The translations under genes and the position numbers were made by a program. The notes beneath the pieces are model-generated. The model saw nothing but the letters and a program-made list of their open reading frames with translations, was not told where the DNA came from and did not search any database. Below are positions 44,933-55,664 of a stretch of DNA of 58,453 bases, piece by piece. Source of the DNA: an uncultured Gammaproteobacteria bacterium (GTDB lineage Bacteria; Pseudomonadota; Gammaproteobacteria; JAADHQ01). Every line of letters starts with the position of its first letter. Position 1 is the first letter of the stretch. Location: contig CAMYJO010000016.1 of the NCBI GenBank assembly GCA_947258755.1, forward strand, positions 1 to 58,453, in the 5' to 3' direction.

Positions 44933-45868
44933 CTAATGTGGTAGAAAATATTGTTTTTCAAGGGCATCGTGAAAACGCCTGATATTAAGCTGCAGGTCAT
45001 CAATAAAATCATGCAGGGCTTGTTGTTTGAGATTATCCATCTTTTGCCTGTTGAGTTTCTGTTCTACGATACGCAAGGCCTTCAATGGCAATGTGCTATT
45101 GGCCAGCGTAGCGACGCTTTCTTCGACAGAAGTCAGGCAGTGTCCGATGGAGCGAGGAAAATGTACATCATGAAACAGAAATTCAAGCACCGGCGTCCTG
45201 CTCACGCGCACTTGCATCGTGCGCCGGTAAATGGAGTAGGCCGATAGTGATTTCAGGATGCTGATCCATTGCACTGTTTCAAAACTCCTGGATTCAAACA
45301 GTTCCTCAGCGTCGCTCAGCAGGTCAGTCGAGCGTACATCGAGAATACGCGTGGTCATTTCCGCACGCTCGATATTTCTACCAATACGCAGAAAGTGCCA
45401 TGCCTCATCCTGGTACATAACGGAAGCAAACAGCCCGTTGAGTTGTTGCGAGCCGGCAATGATGCCATCGAGATAACTGTCCCTGCCTTTCTGGGTCAGG
45501 CCGGATGGCACACTGTCTTTCGCAAACAGGTAGAGTTTATTCAGTCTTTGCCAGGCGGTGCGTGGGATGATTTCACGGATGGTGCGACAGTTTTCCCGCG
45601 CAATTTTCAGAGAGCTGAGTACAGAGCTAGGGTTTTTCGGATCGCCGATCAGGAATTTAACCACGTTGCGCTCACTCATTTCATCGCTGCCCTGTTCGAA
45701 TTCCGGGCCCAGTCCGGTGATGGAGATCAAGGGTTCCCAGCCAGGAGAGATACCTTTCGGCGTATCCATCATCAAATGAGAATTAACCCGGATGAGTCGG
45801 GCTATGTTTTCGGCACGTTCGATGTAACGGCCGGCCCAGTATATAGCTTCTGCAACACGAGACAGCAT
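44933..45868 (-). CDS. Alpha-E domain protein (DUF403)
   Basis: 311 residues, all-helical. Starts MLSRVAEAIYWAGRYIERAENIARLI, then AWQRLNKLYLFAKDS, IIAGSQQLNGLFASVMYQDEAWHFLRIGRNIERAEMTTRILDVRS (ends given) and FPRSIGHCLTSVEES, the alpha-E signature with repeated 'iERAe' motifs. Family proteins accompany circularly permuted ATP-grasp enzymes and Anbu, in a predicted peptide or amide-bond-forming system. Starts 2 bases after the ATP-grasp stop, clearly co-translated. Confidence 0.9.
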   Translation of the reverse strand: MLSRVAEAIYWAGRYIERAENIARLIRVNSHLMMDTPKGISPGWEPLISITGLGPEFEQGSDEMSERNVVKFLIGDPKNPSSVLSSLKIARENCRTIREIIPRTAWQRLNKLYLFAKDSVPSGLTQKGRDSYLDGIIAGSQQLNGLFASVMYQDEAWHFLRIGRNIERAEMTTRILDVRSTDLLSDAEELFESRSFETVQWISILKSLSAYSIYRRTMQVRVSRTPVLEFLFHDVHFPRSIGHCLTSVEESVATLANSTLPLKALRIVEQKLNRQKMDNLKQQALHDFIDDLQLNIRRFHDALEKQYFLPH

Positions 45869-45870
45869 GC

Positions 45871-47328
45871 CTAGCTTCCCGTATCCGCGACAATCCAGGT
45901 GTCTTTTGAACCACCACCCTGTGATGAATTGACTATCAGGGAGCCCCTGCGCATGGCCACACGGGTCAGTCCACCGGTGGTTACCGACGAGAAGTTCTTG
46001 CCACTGAGAATGAAGGGCCTGAGGTCGACGTGACGTGGTTGCAGGGTATTGCCGATGACCGTCGGCACCGTGGAAATGGCCAGCGTTGGTTGGGCAATAT
46101 AGTTGCGCGGGTTTTTCCTGATCAATTTTGCAAACGTATCACGCTCTTCCTTAGGGGCCTTGGGGCCGATCATCATGCCGTAACCACCGGACTCATTGGC
46201 GGGTTTGACCACCAGTTTATCGAGATTATCGAGTACGTATTCACGTTCTTCCTTATACATACAGCGGTAGGTGGGCACATTGGGAATGCCGGGCTCTTCA
46301 TTCAGATAATAACGAATGATATCCGGGACGAAGGCGTAGACGACCTTGTCATCCGCCACGCCGGCGCCAGGGGCATTGGCCATACCCACATTGCCTGCCT
46401 TCCAGGCACGCATCAGGCCGGGTACGCCGAGCATCGAATCTTCGTTAAAGACTTCTGGGTCGATGAACTCATCATCGATCCTGCGATAAATGACATCGAC
46501 GCGTTGCGGGCCGGCAACGGTTCGCATATACACACATTCGTCCTTATCAACAAACAAATCCCTGCCTTCGACCAGTTCAGCGCCCATTTGGTGCGCCAGA
46601 TAGGCATGTTCAAAATAGGCAGAATTGTATATGCCGGGTGTTAACACGACCACTTCGGGGCGTTTGACCTTTCGCGGCGACAGCGATGAGAGCATGTCAT
46701 CAAGCTGGGTTGGATAGTCACCCACCGGCAAGGGTGCATAGGTCTCAAACAACTCGGGAAAGATGCTTTTGGTGACTTCCCTGTTTTCGAGCATGTAAGA
46801 GACGCCGGAGGGAACCCGCAGGTTATCTTCCAGCACATAGACGGTGCCATCGACGTCCCGCACCAGGTCAGAGCCACAGATGTGGGCCCAGATGCCGGCG
46901 GCAGGCGTGACCCCCACGCACTGCGGTCTGAAATTTTTTGAGTCCGCCAGGACCTCGGCAGGGAATACTCCATCCTTGATGATTTTCTGTTCATGGTAAA
47001 GGTCATTAATGAATAGATTTAATGCCTTGACGCGCTGTAACAGACCGGCTTCGATGCCATCCCATTCGGACTTCGGGATCAGTCTGGGAACAATGTCAAA
47101 AGGCCAGCTGCGATCGATGGTGCCTTCTTTCGCACTGTAGACGGTAAACGAGATACCCATTTCCTTGATCGCCAGTTCGGCAGCCGATTGTCGGGCGGAT
47201 AACTCATCCTTATCCATTTTACGAAACAGTTTGACCAGCTCCTTGCTATAACTGCGTGAGCGGTTTTTACCGGCCAGGGTCTCATCGTAGAAAGCACCGG
47301 GATCATAGTGTGTGAGATCAATGGGCAT
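45871..47328 (-). CDS. Circularly permuted ATP-grasp type 2 protein
   Basis: 485 residues from ATG 47328 (MPIDLTHYDP), which follows AGGAACACACC; the ATG at 47343 lacks a ribosome-binding site. Conserved parts: ALNLFINDLYHEQKIIKDG, ICGSDLVRDVDGTVYVLEDNLRVPSGVSYMLENR (ends given), DVIYRRIDDEFIDP, ANAPGAGVADDKVVYAFVPDIIRYYL, LVVKPANESGGYGMMIG (nucleotide loop) and HVDLRPFILSG. These match the DUF404/DUF407 circularly permuted ATP-grasp family, predicted to form peptide-like bonds with ATP. First gene of the operon; the promoter lies in the gap up to groES. Confidence 0.92.
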   Translation of the reverse strand: MPIDLTHYDPGAFYDETLAGKNRSRSYSKELVKLFRKMDKDELSARQSAAELAIKEMGISFTVYSAKEGTIDRSWPFDIVPRLIPKSEWDGIEAGLLQRVKALNLFINDLYHEQKIIKDGVFPAEVLADSKNFRPQCVGVTPAAGIWAHICGSDLVRDVDGTVYVLEDNLRVPSGVSYMLENREVTKSIFPELFETYAPLPVGDYPTQLDDMLSSLSPRKVKRPEVVVLTPGIYNSAYFEHAYLAHQMGAELVEGRDLFVDKDECVYMRTVAGPQRVDVIYRRIDDEFIDPEVFNEDSMLGVPGLMRAWKAGNVGMANAPGAGVADDKVVYAFVPDIIRYYLNEEPGIPNVPTYRCMYKEEREYVLDNLDKLVVKPANESGGYGMMIGPKAPKEERDTFAKLIRKNPRNYIAQPTLAISTVPTVIGNTLQPRHVDLRPFILSGKNFSSVTTGGLTRVAMRRGSLIVNSSQGGGSKDTWIVADTGS

Positions 47329-47812
47329 GGTGTGTTCCTGCATTCAAAATCATGGTAGTTGAATTACTATTTTTTCCTCAAGTCCAATGTAAACGGGTGA
47401 TCTGGATGCGGGTGAACCATCCTGACCCGTCATTTACCACCTGGTTGCTGGCGCGGCTACTGAGAACGACTGTACTGAAAAACGCTTAATCTGCGATTGA
47501 TTAGTCACATTTCATTCCAGGTCATGCAAGGCGTGGATGATAGAAGAGGAAAGGCATCACTGTCCATTTATATTTGCAGGCTTCAGTAGCCAGTACGTCA
47601 CTGGATGGTTCATGCTGGTATCGCCAGGCGTCCTCGCTTGAAAGCAAGAGCAGCGTTTACTCTATAACCGTTAATTACCATTATTAATATGCCCTTAATG
47701 ACGGTGAGTGCACTACCAATTGTAATGCCTCGATATCGGTGTTCTAACTTTAGGGTAGAGCAGTAGCCATTGCGAATGTATTAAATTATTCGACTAATCT
47801 GCCCTCCAGCCC

Positions 47813-47840
47813 TTGACTCTCGAAAATTAGCCCCTATTAT
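47813..47840 (+). promoter_or_regulatory. Sigma-70 type promoter of groESL
   Basis: TTGACT (47813-47818) and TATTAT (47835-47840) with a 16-base spacer, directly before CIRCE. Consistent with a vegetative promoter repressed by HrcA; no sigma-32 consensus was noticed. Confidence 0.75.
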
Positions 47841-47866
47841 TAGCACTCATCAATCAAGAGTGCTAA
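47840..47866 (+). promoter_or_regulatory. CIRCE operator (HrcA site)
   Basis: TTAGCACTC, nine bases, GAGTGCTAA: a perfect match to the CIRCE inverted repeat. It overlaps the end of the -10 box and the likely transcription start, so HrcA binding would block groESL. hrcA itself is not in the window. Confidence 0.97.
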
Positions 47867-47938
47867 GCAATGCTTTGTACTCTTTTATTTTTTTATAGAA
47901 AACAACTTGTTAATCTTCGAAGTGAGGAGAACTTTTCG

Positions 47939-49788
<1,850 letters not shown>

Positions 49789-49803
49789 ACCCGGCTCCGC
49801 CGC

Positions 49804-49838
49804 AAAAAAACCGCCCGTTACTGGGCGGTTTTTTTTTG
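49804..49838 (+). terminator. Rho-independent terminator after groEL
   Basis: Stem CCGCCC (49811-49816) / GGGCGG (49823-49828), extended by an A-run on the left and a T-run of about nine on the right. Confidence 0.93.
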
Positions 49839-49845
49839 AGCGGAG

Positions 49846-49935
49846 CAGTAGCTAGTCGCTAGTGGCGAGTAGCGAGGTCATTAAGAAGATAGGTACTGTT
49901 TTTTCCTGGCTACTCGCCACTCGACACTAGCTACT
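49846..49935. repeat. 'GTGGCGAGTAGC' palindrome, copy 3
   Basis: CAGTAGCTAGTCGCTAGTGG... on the left and CTACTCGCCACTCGACACTAG... on the right, ending CTAGCTACTG. Same family as 26186-26284 and 27747-27836. It lies between the groEL terminator and the convergent pilU stop. Confidence 0.8.
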
Positions 49936-49936
49936 G

Positions 49937-51097
49937 TTATTCCAACGATAAACTCATCCCCCCAGCCGCCGGCAGCGCCGGCTCTTCATCCTGCTCATCA
50001 TTCAACGCCATTGCACTATTACCCGTATCAGCGGAGCGCCCTTCAGATAGACTGATTTTCAGGCGCAGGTTGTTGGCTGAGTCGGCATTGCGGATGGCTT
50101 CTTCTTCAGTAATTCTGCCTTCCTTGTGCAGGTCAAACAGTGCCTGGTCAAAGGTCTGCATGCCGAGGTTCCTGGATTTTTCCATGATCTCTTTCAGTTC
50201 AGAGATGTCACCGCGTTTGATCATGTCACAGACCAGCGGAGTTCCGAGCAGTACTTCAATCGCGGCGCAACGTTTGCCTTCAACGGTGGGAATCAGGCGT
50301 TGTGAGACGAAACCGCGCAGGTTCAGGGACAGGTCCAGTAATAACTGGTTGCGACGTTCTTCCGGGAAAAAGTTGATAATACGATCCATGGCCTGGTTGG
50401 AGTTGTTGGCGTGCAGTGTGGAGATGGCGAGGTGGCCGGTCTCGGCGAAGGCCATCGCGTGTTCCATGGTCTCGCGATCACGGATCTCACCAATCAGGAT
50501 GACGTCGGGCGCCTGGCGCAATGTGTTTTTCAATGCATCTTCATAGCAGTCGGTATCCATGCCCACTTCGCGCTGGTTGATGATGCTTTTCTTATGCTGA
50601 TGGACAAATTCGATTGGGTCTTCGATGGTGATGATATGGCCGGTACTGTTGGTATTGCGGTAGTCGATCAGTGATGCCAGCGAGGTCGATTTACCGGAAC
50701 CGGTAGCGCCGACAAACAATACCAGGCCACGCTTGGCCATGATGATTTTGGACAGGATCGGTGGTAGTCCCAGCTCCTGCATATTCGGGATGTTGGTCTT
50801 GATGTTACGGATGACCATGGCGACCTGGTTACGCTGTTTGAAGATGTTGACACGGAAACGGCCAATACCGGGTTCGGACAGGGCCAGGTTCATCTCGGGC
50901 TTGCCTTCAAAGTCGGCGATCTGTTCGTCATCCATGATGCTGTAGGCAATTTCCTTGACCTTGCCGGCCGCCAGTGAGGCTTTTTCAATCGGCCTCAGTA
51001 CACCATCAAATTTTGCACTCGGTGGCGCGCCCGTGGTCAGGTAGATATCGGAGGCATCTTTCATGACCATGATCTTGAGGTAATCTTTAAATTCCAT
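49937..51097 (-). CDS. pilU: Twitching motility ATPase PilU
   Basis: 386 residues. PilT/PilU family secretion ATPase. Starts MEFKDYLKIMVMKDASDIYLT, with Walker A LFVGATGSGKSTSLASLI, Asp box IITIEDPIEFVHQH, Walker B ALKNTLRQAPDVILIGEIRDRETM (ends given) and His box FAETGHLAISTLHANNSNQAMDRI. The long C-terminal tail after LRLKISL and the KNSTGHII-like NTNSTGHIITIED favour PilU over PilT. Drives retraction of type IV pili together with PilT. No pilT neighbour is present here. Confidence 0.92.
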   Translation of the reverse strand: MEFKDYLKIMVMKDASDIYLTTGAPPSAKFDGVLRPIEKASLAAGKVKEIAYSIMDDEQIADFEGKPEMNLALSEPGIGRFRVNIFKQRNQVAMVIRNIKTNIPNMQELGLPPILSKIIMAKRGLVLFVGATGSGKSTSLASLIDYRNTNSTGHIITIEDPIEFVHQHKKSIINQREVGMDTDCYEDALKNTLRQAPDVILIGEIRDRETMEHAMAFAETGHLAISTLHANNSNQAMDRIINFFPEERRNQLLLDLSLNLRGFVSQRLIPTVEGKRCAAIEVLLGTPLVCDMIKRGDISELKEIMEKSRNLGMQTFDQALFDLHKEGRITEEEAIRNADSANNLRLKISLSEGRSADTGNSAMALNDEQDEEPALPAAGGMSLSLE

Positions 51098-51273
51098 CGC
51101 TCATCCCAGATGTTTAATGCAGCTTGGCACTGATCTGCAGGTGACATTCGCTTATTGATTGCCCTATATTTCGGCCAATAGAAGGGCTTCTTAAGCCGAT
51201 TCAGATTGAAAAATGATTGTATCTGTCACATTTTCGGTTAAAGTCTAGGCAAGTGACCCGAACAAGCCTGTAA

Positions 51274-54174
51274 ATGACTAAAAATAACCCCAGAATCCAG
51301 ATTGAAACCTTACCCGCGGTCTTAGCAGATCGCCTGCAACAGGACTGGGATGCATTCCAGCATGCCCTGGAGCAGGGCTCCATGACGTATTCACCGGGCC
51401 CGGAGTTCTGCAAAATACTGCTGCAGGTTTGGGCGAGTAGCCGTTATATGAGTCATTTCTGCATTGACCATCCCGAGACATTTTTGAATTTATTGCATAG
51501 CGGTGACTTGCATCGTGATTATCATCCGGCTGAATTCCGCCAGCGCCTGCAGCAGGCCTTGGTCAGTGATAAAGATGAAGCGGCCTTGATGAGCACCTTA
51601 CGAGAGTTTCGGCAACGCGAAATGTTTCGGATTGCCTGGCGTGATCTGGCTTCCTGGGCGCCGTTAAATGAAACCCTGCGCGACCTGTCCTTACTTGCCG
51701 ACGCCTGTGTGGATCTGTCCCTGGCACGCTTGCATCAATGGGCCTGCAAGCAGTGGGGTATACCACGTGACAGCAATGGCAGGGCGCAGCAATTGGTGGT
51801 CCTGGGCATGGGTAAGCTGGGTGCTTATGAGCTGAATTTTTCATCCGATATCGACCTGATCTTTAGCTACCCTGAAGATGGGCAGACACGCAAACGTAAT
51901 GGTTTAAGTTGTGAAGAATTTTTCACTCGCCTGGGGCGGCAGTTGATTCATGTGATCGATGCCTCGACTGACAAGGGTTTTGTGTTTCGGGTCGATATGC
52001 GCCTGCGGCCCTATGGTGAAAGTGGTGCCCTGGCTGTCTGTTTTGCGGCAATGGAAGAGTATTATCAGTATCAGGGTAGGGAATGGGAGCGTTACGCGAT
52101 GATCAAGGCGCGCGTCATCGCCGGTGATTTTGTCGCCGGCGAGGAATTATTGGCTGCGCTGCGTCCGTTCACCTACCGTCGTTACCTGGATTACAGCGCC
52201 TTCGAATCATTGCGGGATATGAAAGGCATGATTGCGCGGCAGATGCAGCGCAAGGGCATGCAGGAAAATATCAAACTGGGTCTCGGCGGTATTCGTGAGA
52301 TTGAGTTTATCGGCCAGGCCTTTCAGTTGATACGCGGCGGGCGCGAACCGGAATTACAGGTCAGGGGTATTGTGCCGGTATTGCAGCGACTGGCGCAGAA
52401 AAATTACCTGCCGGAATATGTCACCGAGCAGTTATTACAGGCCTATACCTTTCTGCGAAATACCGAAAACCATCTGCAGGCCTATGCCGAGCAGCAGCTC
52501 CATGTGTTGCCGGCCGATGACGAGGAGCGCGCCAGTCTGGCGCTGTCGATGGGCTTTATGGATTGGCAGCTTTTTTATAATGAATTGCAACAACACCGCG
52601 ACAATGTGCACAGTGCCTTTGATCAGGTGATGGCGGCACCACAGGTGAGTGCGGACGATGATACCCCTGATCAGCTGTCTTCGGTTTGGGAAGGTCAGCT
52701 GGATGATGATGTGGCCTTGGACTTGCTGCAGGAGCAAGGCTACCAGGACCCGGACTATGTGCTGGACCTGATCAAGGGTCTGCGTTCCAGCTATGCCTAC
52801 AGTAGTCGCAGTAAGATCGGTCAAGAGCGTATGGACCGCTTGATGCCGCTGTTACTGGGTGCGGCCGGGCGTGCGGAGTTACCCGATCGCTGTCTGTTAA
52901 GGCTGATTGGACTACTGGAAACGATTTCGGGCCGCAGTACCTACCTGGCATTGTTGATGGAAAACCCGATGGCCCTCTCGCAGGTCGTGCAATTGTTCGC
53001 GCAGAGTGAATGGATTGCCGAGTACCTGACACAGCATCCGGTATTGCTGGATGAATTCCTCGATCCGCGTACCTTGTATGCTCCCTTGCAACGACGTGAA
53101 TTACACGTTGAGTTGATCAATTTGCTCAAACATCTTGATGCCAATGACCTTGAACAGCAGATGGAGAGTTTGCGCTACTTCAAACAATCACATGTCCTGC
53201 ACGTGGCCGCGGCCGACCTGAGTAATGCCATTTCCCTGATCAAGGTCAGTGATCATCTGACCGAGATTGCCGAGGTGATCCTTGGGCAGGTGCTTGAAAT
53301 TGTCACCCATACCTTGCGCATGAAGCATGGTGCGCCCGTTTGCCAAAGTGGGCAGAGCAAGAGAACGCCTGGCTTTATCGTTATCGGCTACGGCAAACTG
53401 GGTGGAGTCGAGCTGGGCTATGGTTCCGATCTGGACCTGGTTTTTCTGCATAATTCTACCGGGAAAAAACAATCGACGACGGGTCCGAAAAAGCTCGACA
53501 ACGCGGTATTTTTCGCACGCCTGGGACAGCGTTTCATTCATATCCTGAATACACCGACGGCCTCAGGCGTGCTCTATGAGGTGGATATGCGTCTGCGGCC
53601 CAGTGGCGCTTCCGGCTTGTTAGTTACCAGCCTGGAAGCCTTCCGCCAGTATCAGCTGGAAGAGGCCTGGACCTGGGAGCATCAGGCCCTGGTACGCGCA
53701 CGCGCTATCGTCGGTGACCCGGAATTGATGGATGCCTTCGAGCAGGTACGCAGGGAGATATTGTGTCAACAGCGTGAGCCGCAGGCATTACGTAAGGACG
53801 TCGTCGAGATGCGTGAACGTATGCGTAGTGAATTGGGCAGTAAACGACAGGACCGTTTTCACCTGAAGCAGGACGTGGGTGGCATGGCCGATATCGAATT
53901 TATGGTCCAGTATCTGGTATTGCGCTGGGCGCATAACTACCCGGATCTGGTCGACCACAGTGATAATCTGCGTCAGCTCGAAGGGCTGAAAAGGCATGCG
54001 CTGCTCGAGCCCGCGCAGGCAGATGACCTGTTTGAGGCCTACAGGTCATATCGTGCCCAGGGGCATCGGCAGACCTTGATCGATGAGCCCTCTTATGTCG
54101 GCGCCGACCAGTTTGTTGAGTCCCGTCAGCGGGTCAAGGAATTATGGCAGCAATTCATGCTGGATCCGCTCTAG
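51274..54174 (+). CDS. glnE: Glutamine synthetase adenylyltransferase/adenylyl-removing enzyme GlnE
   Basis: 966 residues, normal length. Two nucleotidyltransferase domains: the N-terminal deadenylylating one with VLGMGKLGAYELNFSSDIDLIF (near residue 170) and the C-terminal adenylylating one with VIGYGKLGGVELGYGSDLDLVF (near residue 705), each with its G-S/S-D-x-D metal motif; named by their ends. Central and C-terminal helical PII-response domains (RLRPSGASGLLVTSLEAF, GGMADIEFMVQYLVLR). It adds or removes AMP on glutamine synthetase according to nitrogen status. Followed by ilvE, 95 bases on. Confidence 0.97.
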   Translation: MTKNNPRIQIETLPAVLADRLQQDWDAFQHALEQGSMTYSPGPEFCKILLQVWASSRYMSHFCIDHPETFLNLLHSGDLHRDYHPAEFRQRLQQALVSDKDEAALMSTLREFRQREMFRIAWRDLASWAPLNETLRDLSLLADACVDLSLARLHQWACKQWGIPRDSNGRAQQLVVLGMGKLGAYELNFSSDIDLIFSYPEDGQTRKRNGLSCEEFFTRLGRQLIHVIDASTDKGFVFRVDMRLRPYGESGALAVCFAAMEEYYQYQGREWERYAMIKARVIAGDFVAGEELLAALRPFTYRRYLDYSAFESLRDMKGMIARQMQRKGMQENIKLGLGGIREIEFIGQAFQLIRGGREPELQVRGIVPVLQRLAQKNYLPEYVTEQLLQAYTFLRNTENHLQAYAEQQLHVLPADDEERASLALSMGFMDWQLFYNELQQHRDNVHSAFDQVMAAPQVSADDDTPDQLSSVWEGQLDDDVALDLLQEQGYQDPDYVLDLIKGLRSSYAYSSRSKIGQERMDRLMPLLLGAAGRAELPDRCLLRLIGLLETISGRSTYLALLMENPMALSQVVQLFAQSEWIAEYLTQHPVLLDEFLDPRTLYAPLQRRELHVELINLLKHLDANDLEQQMESLRYFKQSHVLHVAAADLSNAISLIKVSDHLTEIAEVILGQVLEIVTHTLRMKHGAPVCQSGQSKRTPGFIVIGYGKLGGVELGYGSDLDLVFLHNSTGKKQSTTGPKKLDNAVFFARLGQRFIHILNTPTASGVLYEVDMRLRPSGASGLLVTSLEAFRQYQLEEAWTWEHQALVRARAIVGDPELMDAFEQVRREILCQQREPQALRKDVVEMRERMRSELGSKRQDRFHLKQDVGGMADIEFMVQYLVLRWAHNYPDLVDHSDNLRQLEGLKRHALLEPAQADDLFEAYRSYRAQGHRQTLIDEPSYVGADQFVESRQRVKELWQQFMLDPL

Positions 54175-54269
54175 CCCTGCAGAAAAATGTCGATCGCGTC
54201 TGCCCCTCGACGGCAAAATCCGTTACAATCAACTTTCGTAAATTTTCTAGTGTATAAGGAGTTCGGTCC

Positions 54270-55190
54270 ATGTCGATGGCAGACCGCGATGGCGTAATTT
54301 GGATGGATGGTGAGATGGTTCCCTGGCGGGATGCCAAGATTCATGTGCTCACCCATACCCTGCATTATGGCATGGGCGTGTTCGAGGGCGTGCGCGCCTA
54401 CAAGACAGACAAGGGTACCGCCATTTTCCGTTTGCAGGAGCATACCGATCGCCTGTTCAATTCTGCGCATATCATGAATATGACGATCCCTTATGACAGG
54501 GAAACCATCAACGAGGCCACGCGTGCAGCGGTGCGTGAAAATAAGCTGGAGACCGCCTACATCAGACCGATGTGCTTCTATGGTTCTGAGGGCATGGGGC
54601 TGCGCGCCGACAACCTGAAAACGCATGTGATGATAGCGGCCTGGGAATGGGGTGCCTACCTTGGCAGCGAGGCGCTGGAGAAAGGTATCCGCATTCGCAC
54701 CTCATCGTTTTCTCGGCACCATGTCAATGTCAGCATGTGTCGCGCCAAGGCCAACGGGCAATACATTAATTCCATGATGGCCCTGCAAGAGGCCATGTCC
54801 TGCGGCTATGACGAGGCCCTGTTGCTGGATACGCAAGGCTTTGTCATGGAAGGCAGTGGCGAAAATATTTTTATCGTACGTGATGGCGTACTGTATACGC
54901 CGGACCTGAGTTCTGCGCTGGACGGTATTACCCGTAATGCGATTATGCGCCTGGCCGAAGATGAGGGTATCAGTGTCGTTGAAAAACGGATCACGCGCGA
55001 TGAAGTATACATTGCCGATGAAGCTTTCTTTACCGGTACAGCGGCTGAAGTCACGCCGATACGCGAGCTCGATGACCGTGACATCGGTAGCGGCACACGT
55101 GGTCCGATCACCGCCAAACTGCAAAAGCTGTATTTTGATCAGGTGCATGGGCGACGTGAGCAATACCCGGAATGGCTGGCGTTGGTCTGA
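54270..55190 (+). CDS. ilvE: Branched-chain amino-acid aminotransferase IlvE
   Basis: 306 residues. PLP fold-type IV transaminase. HTLHYGMGVFEGVRAY, then the PLP-Lys region SMCRAKANGQYINSMMALQEA, LLLDTQGFVMEGSGENIFIV, and EAFFTGTAAEVTPIRELDDR identify IlvE. Last step of Leu/Ile/Val synthesis. ATG 54270 after AAGGAG. The glnE-ilvE pair leads into lipopolysaccharide-type genes as in pseudomonads. Confidence 0.96.
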   Translation: MSMADRDGVIWMDGEMVPWRDAKIHVLTHTLHYGMGVFEGVRAYKTDKGTAIFRLQEHTDRLFNSAHIMNMTIPYDRETINEATRAAVRENKLETAYIRPMCFYGSEGMGLRADNLKTHVMIAAWEWGAYLGSEALEKGIRIRTSSFSRHHVNVSMCRAKANGQYINSMMALQEAMSCGYDEALLLDTQGFVMEGSGENIFIVRDGVLYTPDLSSALDGITRNAIMRLAEDEGISVVEKRITRDEVYIADEAFFTGTAAEVTPIRELDDRDIGSGTRGPITAKLQKLYFDQVHGRREQYPEWLALV

Positions 55191-55226
55191 AGATCTGCTT
55201 GCTATTCGATTTAAAGTTAAAATTTT

Positions 55227-55430
55227 TAAGGAACCTCTGATTAATTTGTCATTGCGAGCGCAGCGTGGCAATCTGTTAAATAGAGTCATGTAGTTACAGA
55301 TTGCTTTACCGAAGGGTATCCTTTAGGGCGTCGCTCCACTCGACTGCATGCTCCAGGCGCAGTCTACCGCCTACATCCCTGTAGGCGTCCTCGCAATGAC
55401 AAAAATTATTAATTAATCAGAGGTTACATA
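55227..55430. mobile_element. ~204-bp MITE-like element (long copy)
   Basis: Left end TTAAGGAACCTCTGATTAATT (first 20 bases from 55226) and right end AATTAATCAGAGGTTACAT (to about 55429) are imperfect inverted repeats. Next inward, TGTCATTGCGAG (55247-55258) pairs with CTCGCAATGACA. The 'GTCATTGCGAGCGCAG...GGCAATCTG' core is a type of dispersed repeat seen in many bacteria. Related to the 70-bp element at 16933-17002. Inserted between ilvE and the zinc-finger gene. No ORF inside looks real. Confidence 0.8.
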
Positions 55431-55464
55431 AACAGTGACCACTACTGCTGGAAGGAGTTTTGAG

Positions 55465-55662
55465 ATGACGATGCAAAATGGAAAACCTGCGCAGGATAGT
55501 AGCCAACGGAAAATCGAAGTGACGCGTGCAGACCTGCCTTTACATTGCCCGATGCCGGGTATGAGTTTGTGGGATTCGCATCCACGCGTGTTCATTCCGA
55601 TCGAAGACAGCGGCAAGGCCGTGTGCCCCTATTGTGGTGCGGAGTATATCCTTAAGGACTAG
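55465..55662 (+). CDS. CHCC-type zinc-finger protein (NDUFS6-like)
   Basis: 65 residues from ATG 55465, 7 bases after GAAGGAG; the upstream GTG 55435 lacks such a site. Zinc ligands: LHCPMPGMSLWDSHPRVFI (C...H) and AVCPYCGAEYIL (CxxC), the zf-CHCC pattern also found in the complex I subunit NDUFS6. Function in bacteria is unknown. It is regularly found after ilvE in gammaproteobacteria. Two bases before the ELM1-like gene. Confidence 0.9.
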   Translation: MTMQNGKPAQDSSQRKIEVTRADLPLHCPMPGMSLWDSHPRVFIPIEDSGKAVCPYCGAEYILKD

Positions 55663-55664
55663 TC

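Larger units (their letters stand above)
47344..47938. other. Divergent control region between ATP-grasp operon and groESL
   Basis: 595 bases without a gene. Its right end holds the groESL promoter and CIRCE (annotated separately). The left end must hold the promoter of the ATP-grasp operon. The middle shows no ORF with good support and no clear repeat. Confidence 0.5.

Noticed and set aside
47870-47938. Upstream start for groES
   Set aside because: The ATG at 47870 is immediately after CIRCE and the extension ([11 protein letters not shown]) is not GroES-like; the ATG at 47939 has GAGGAG before it.
51563-51844. Antisense ORF over glnE
   Set aside because: Composition is Cys/His/Pro-rich and the sense strand is well-conserved GlnE.
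55300-55400. Possible small RNA in the MITE-like element
   Set aside because: The pairing is explained by the element's inverted repeats; no independent promoter or terminator is evident.
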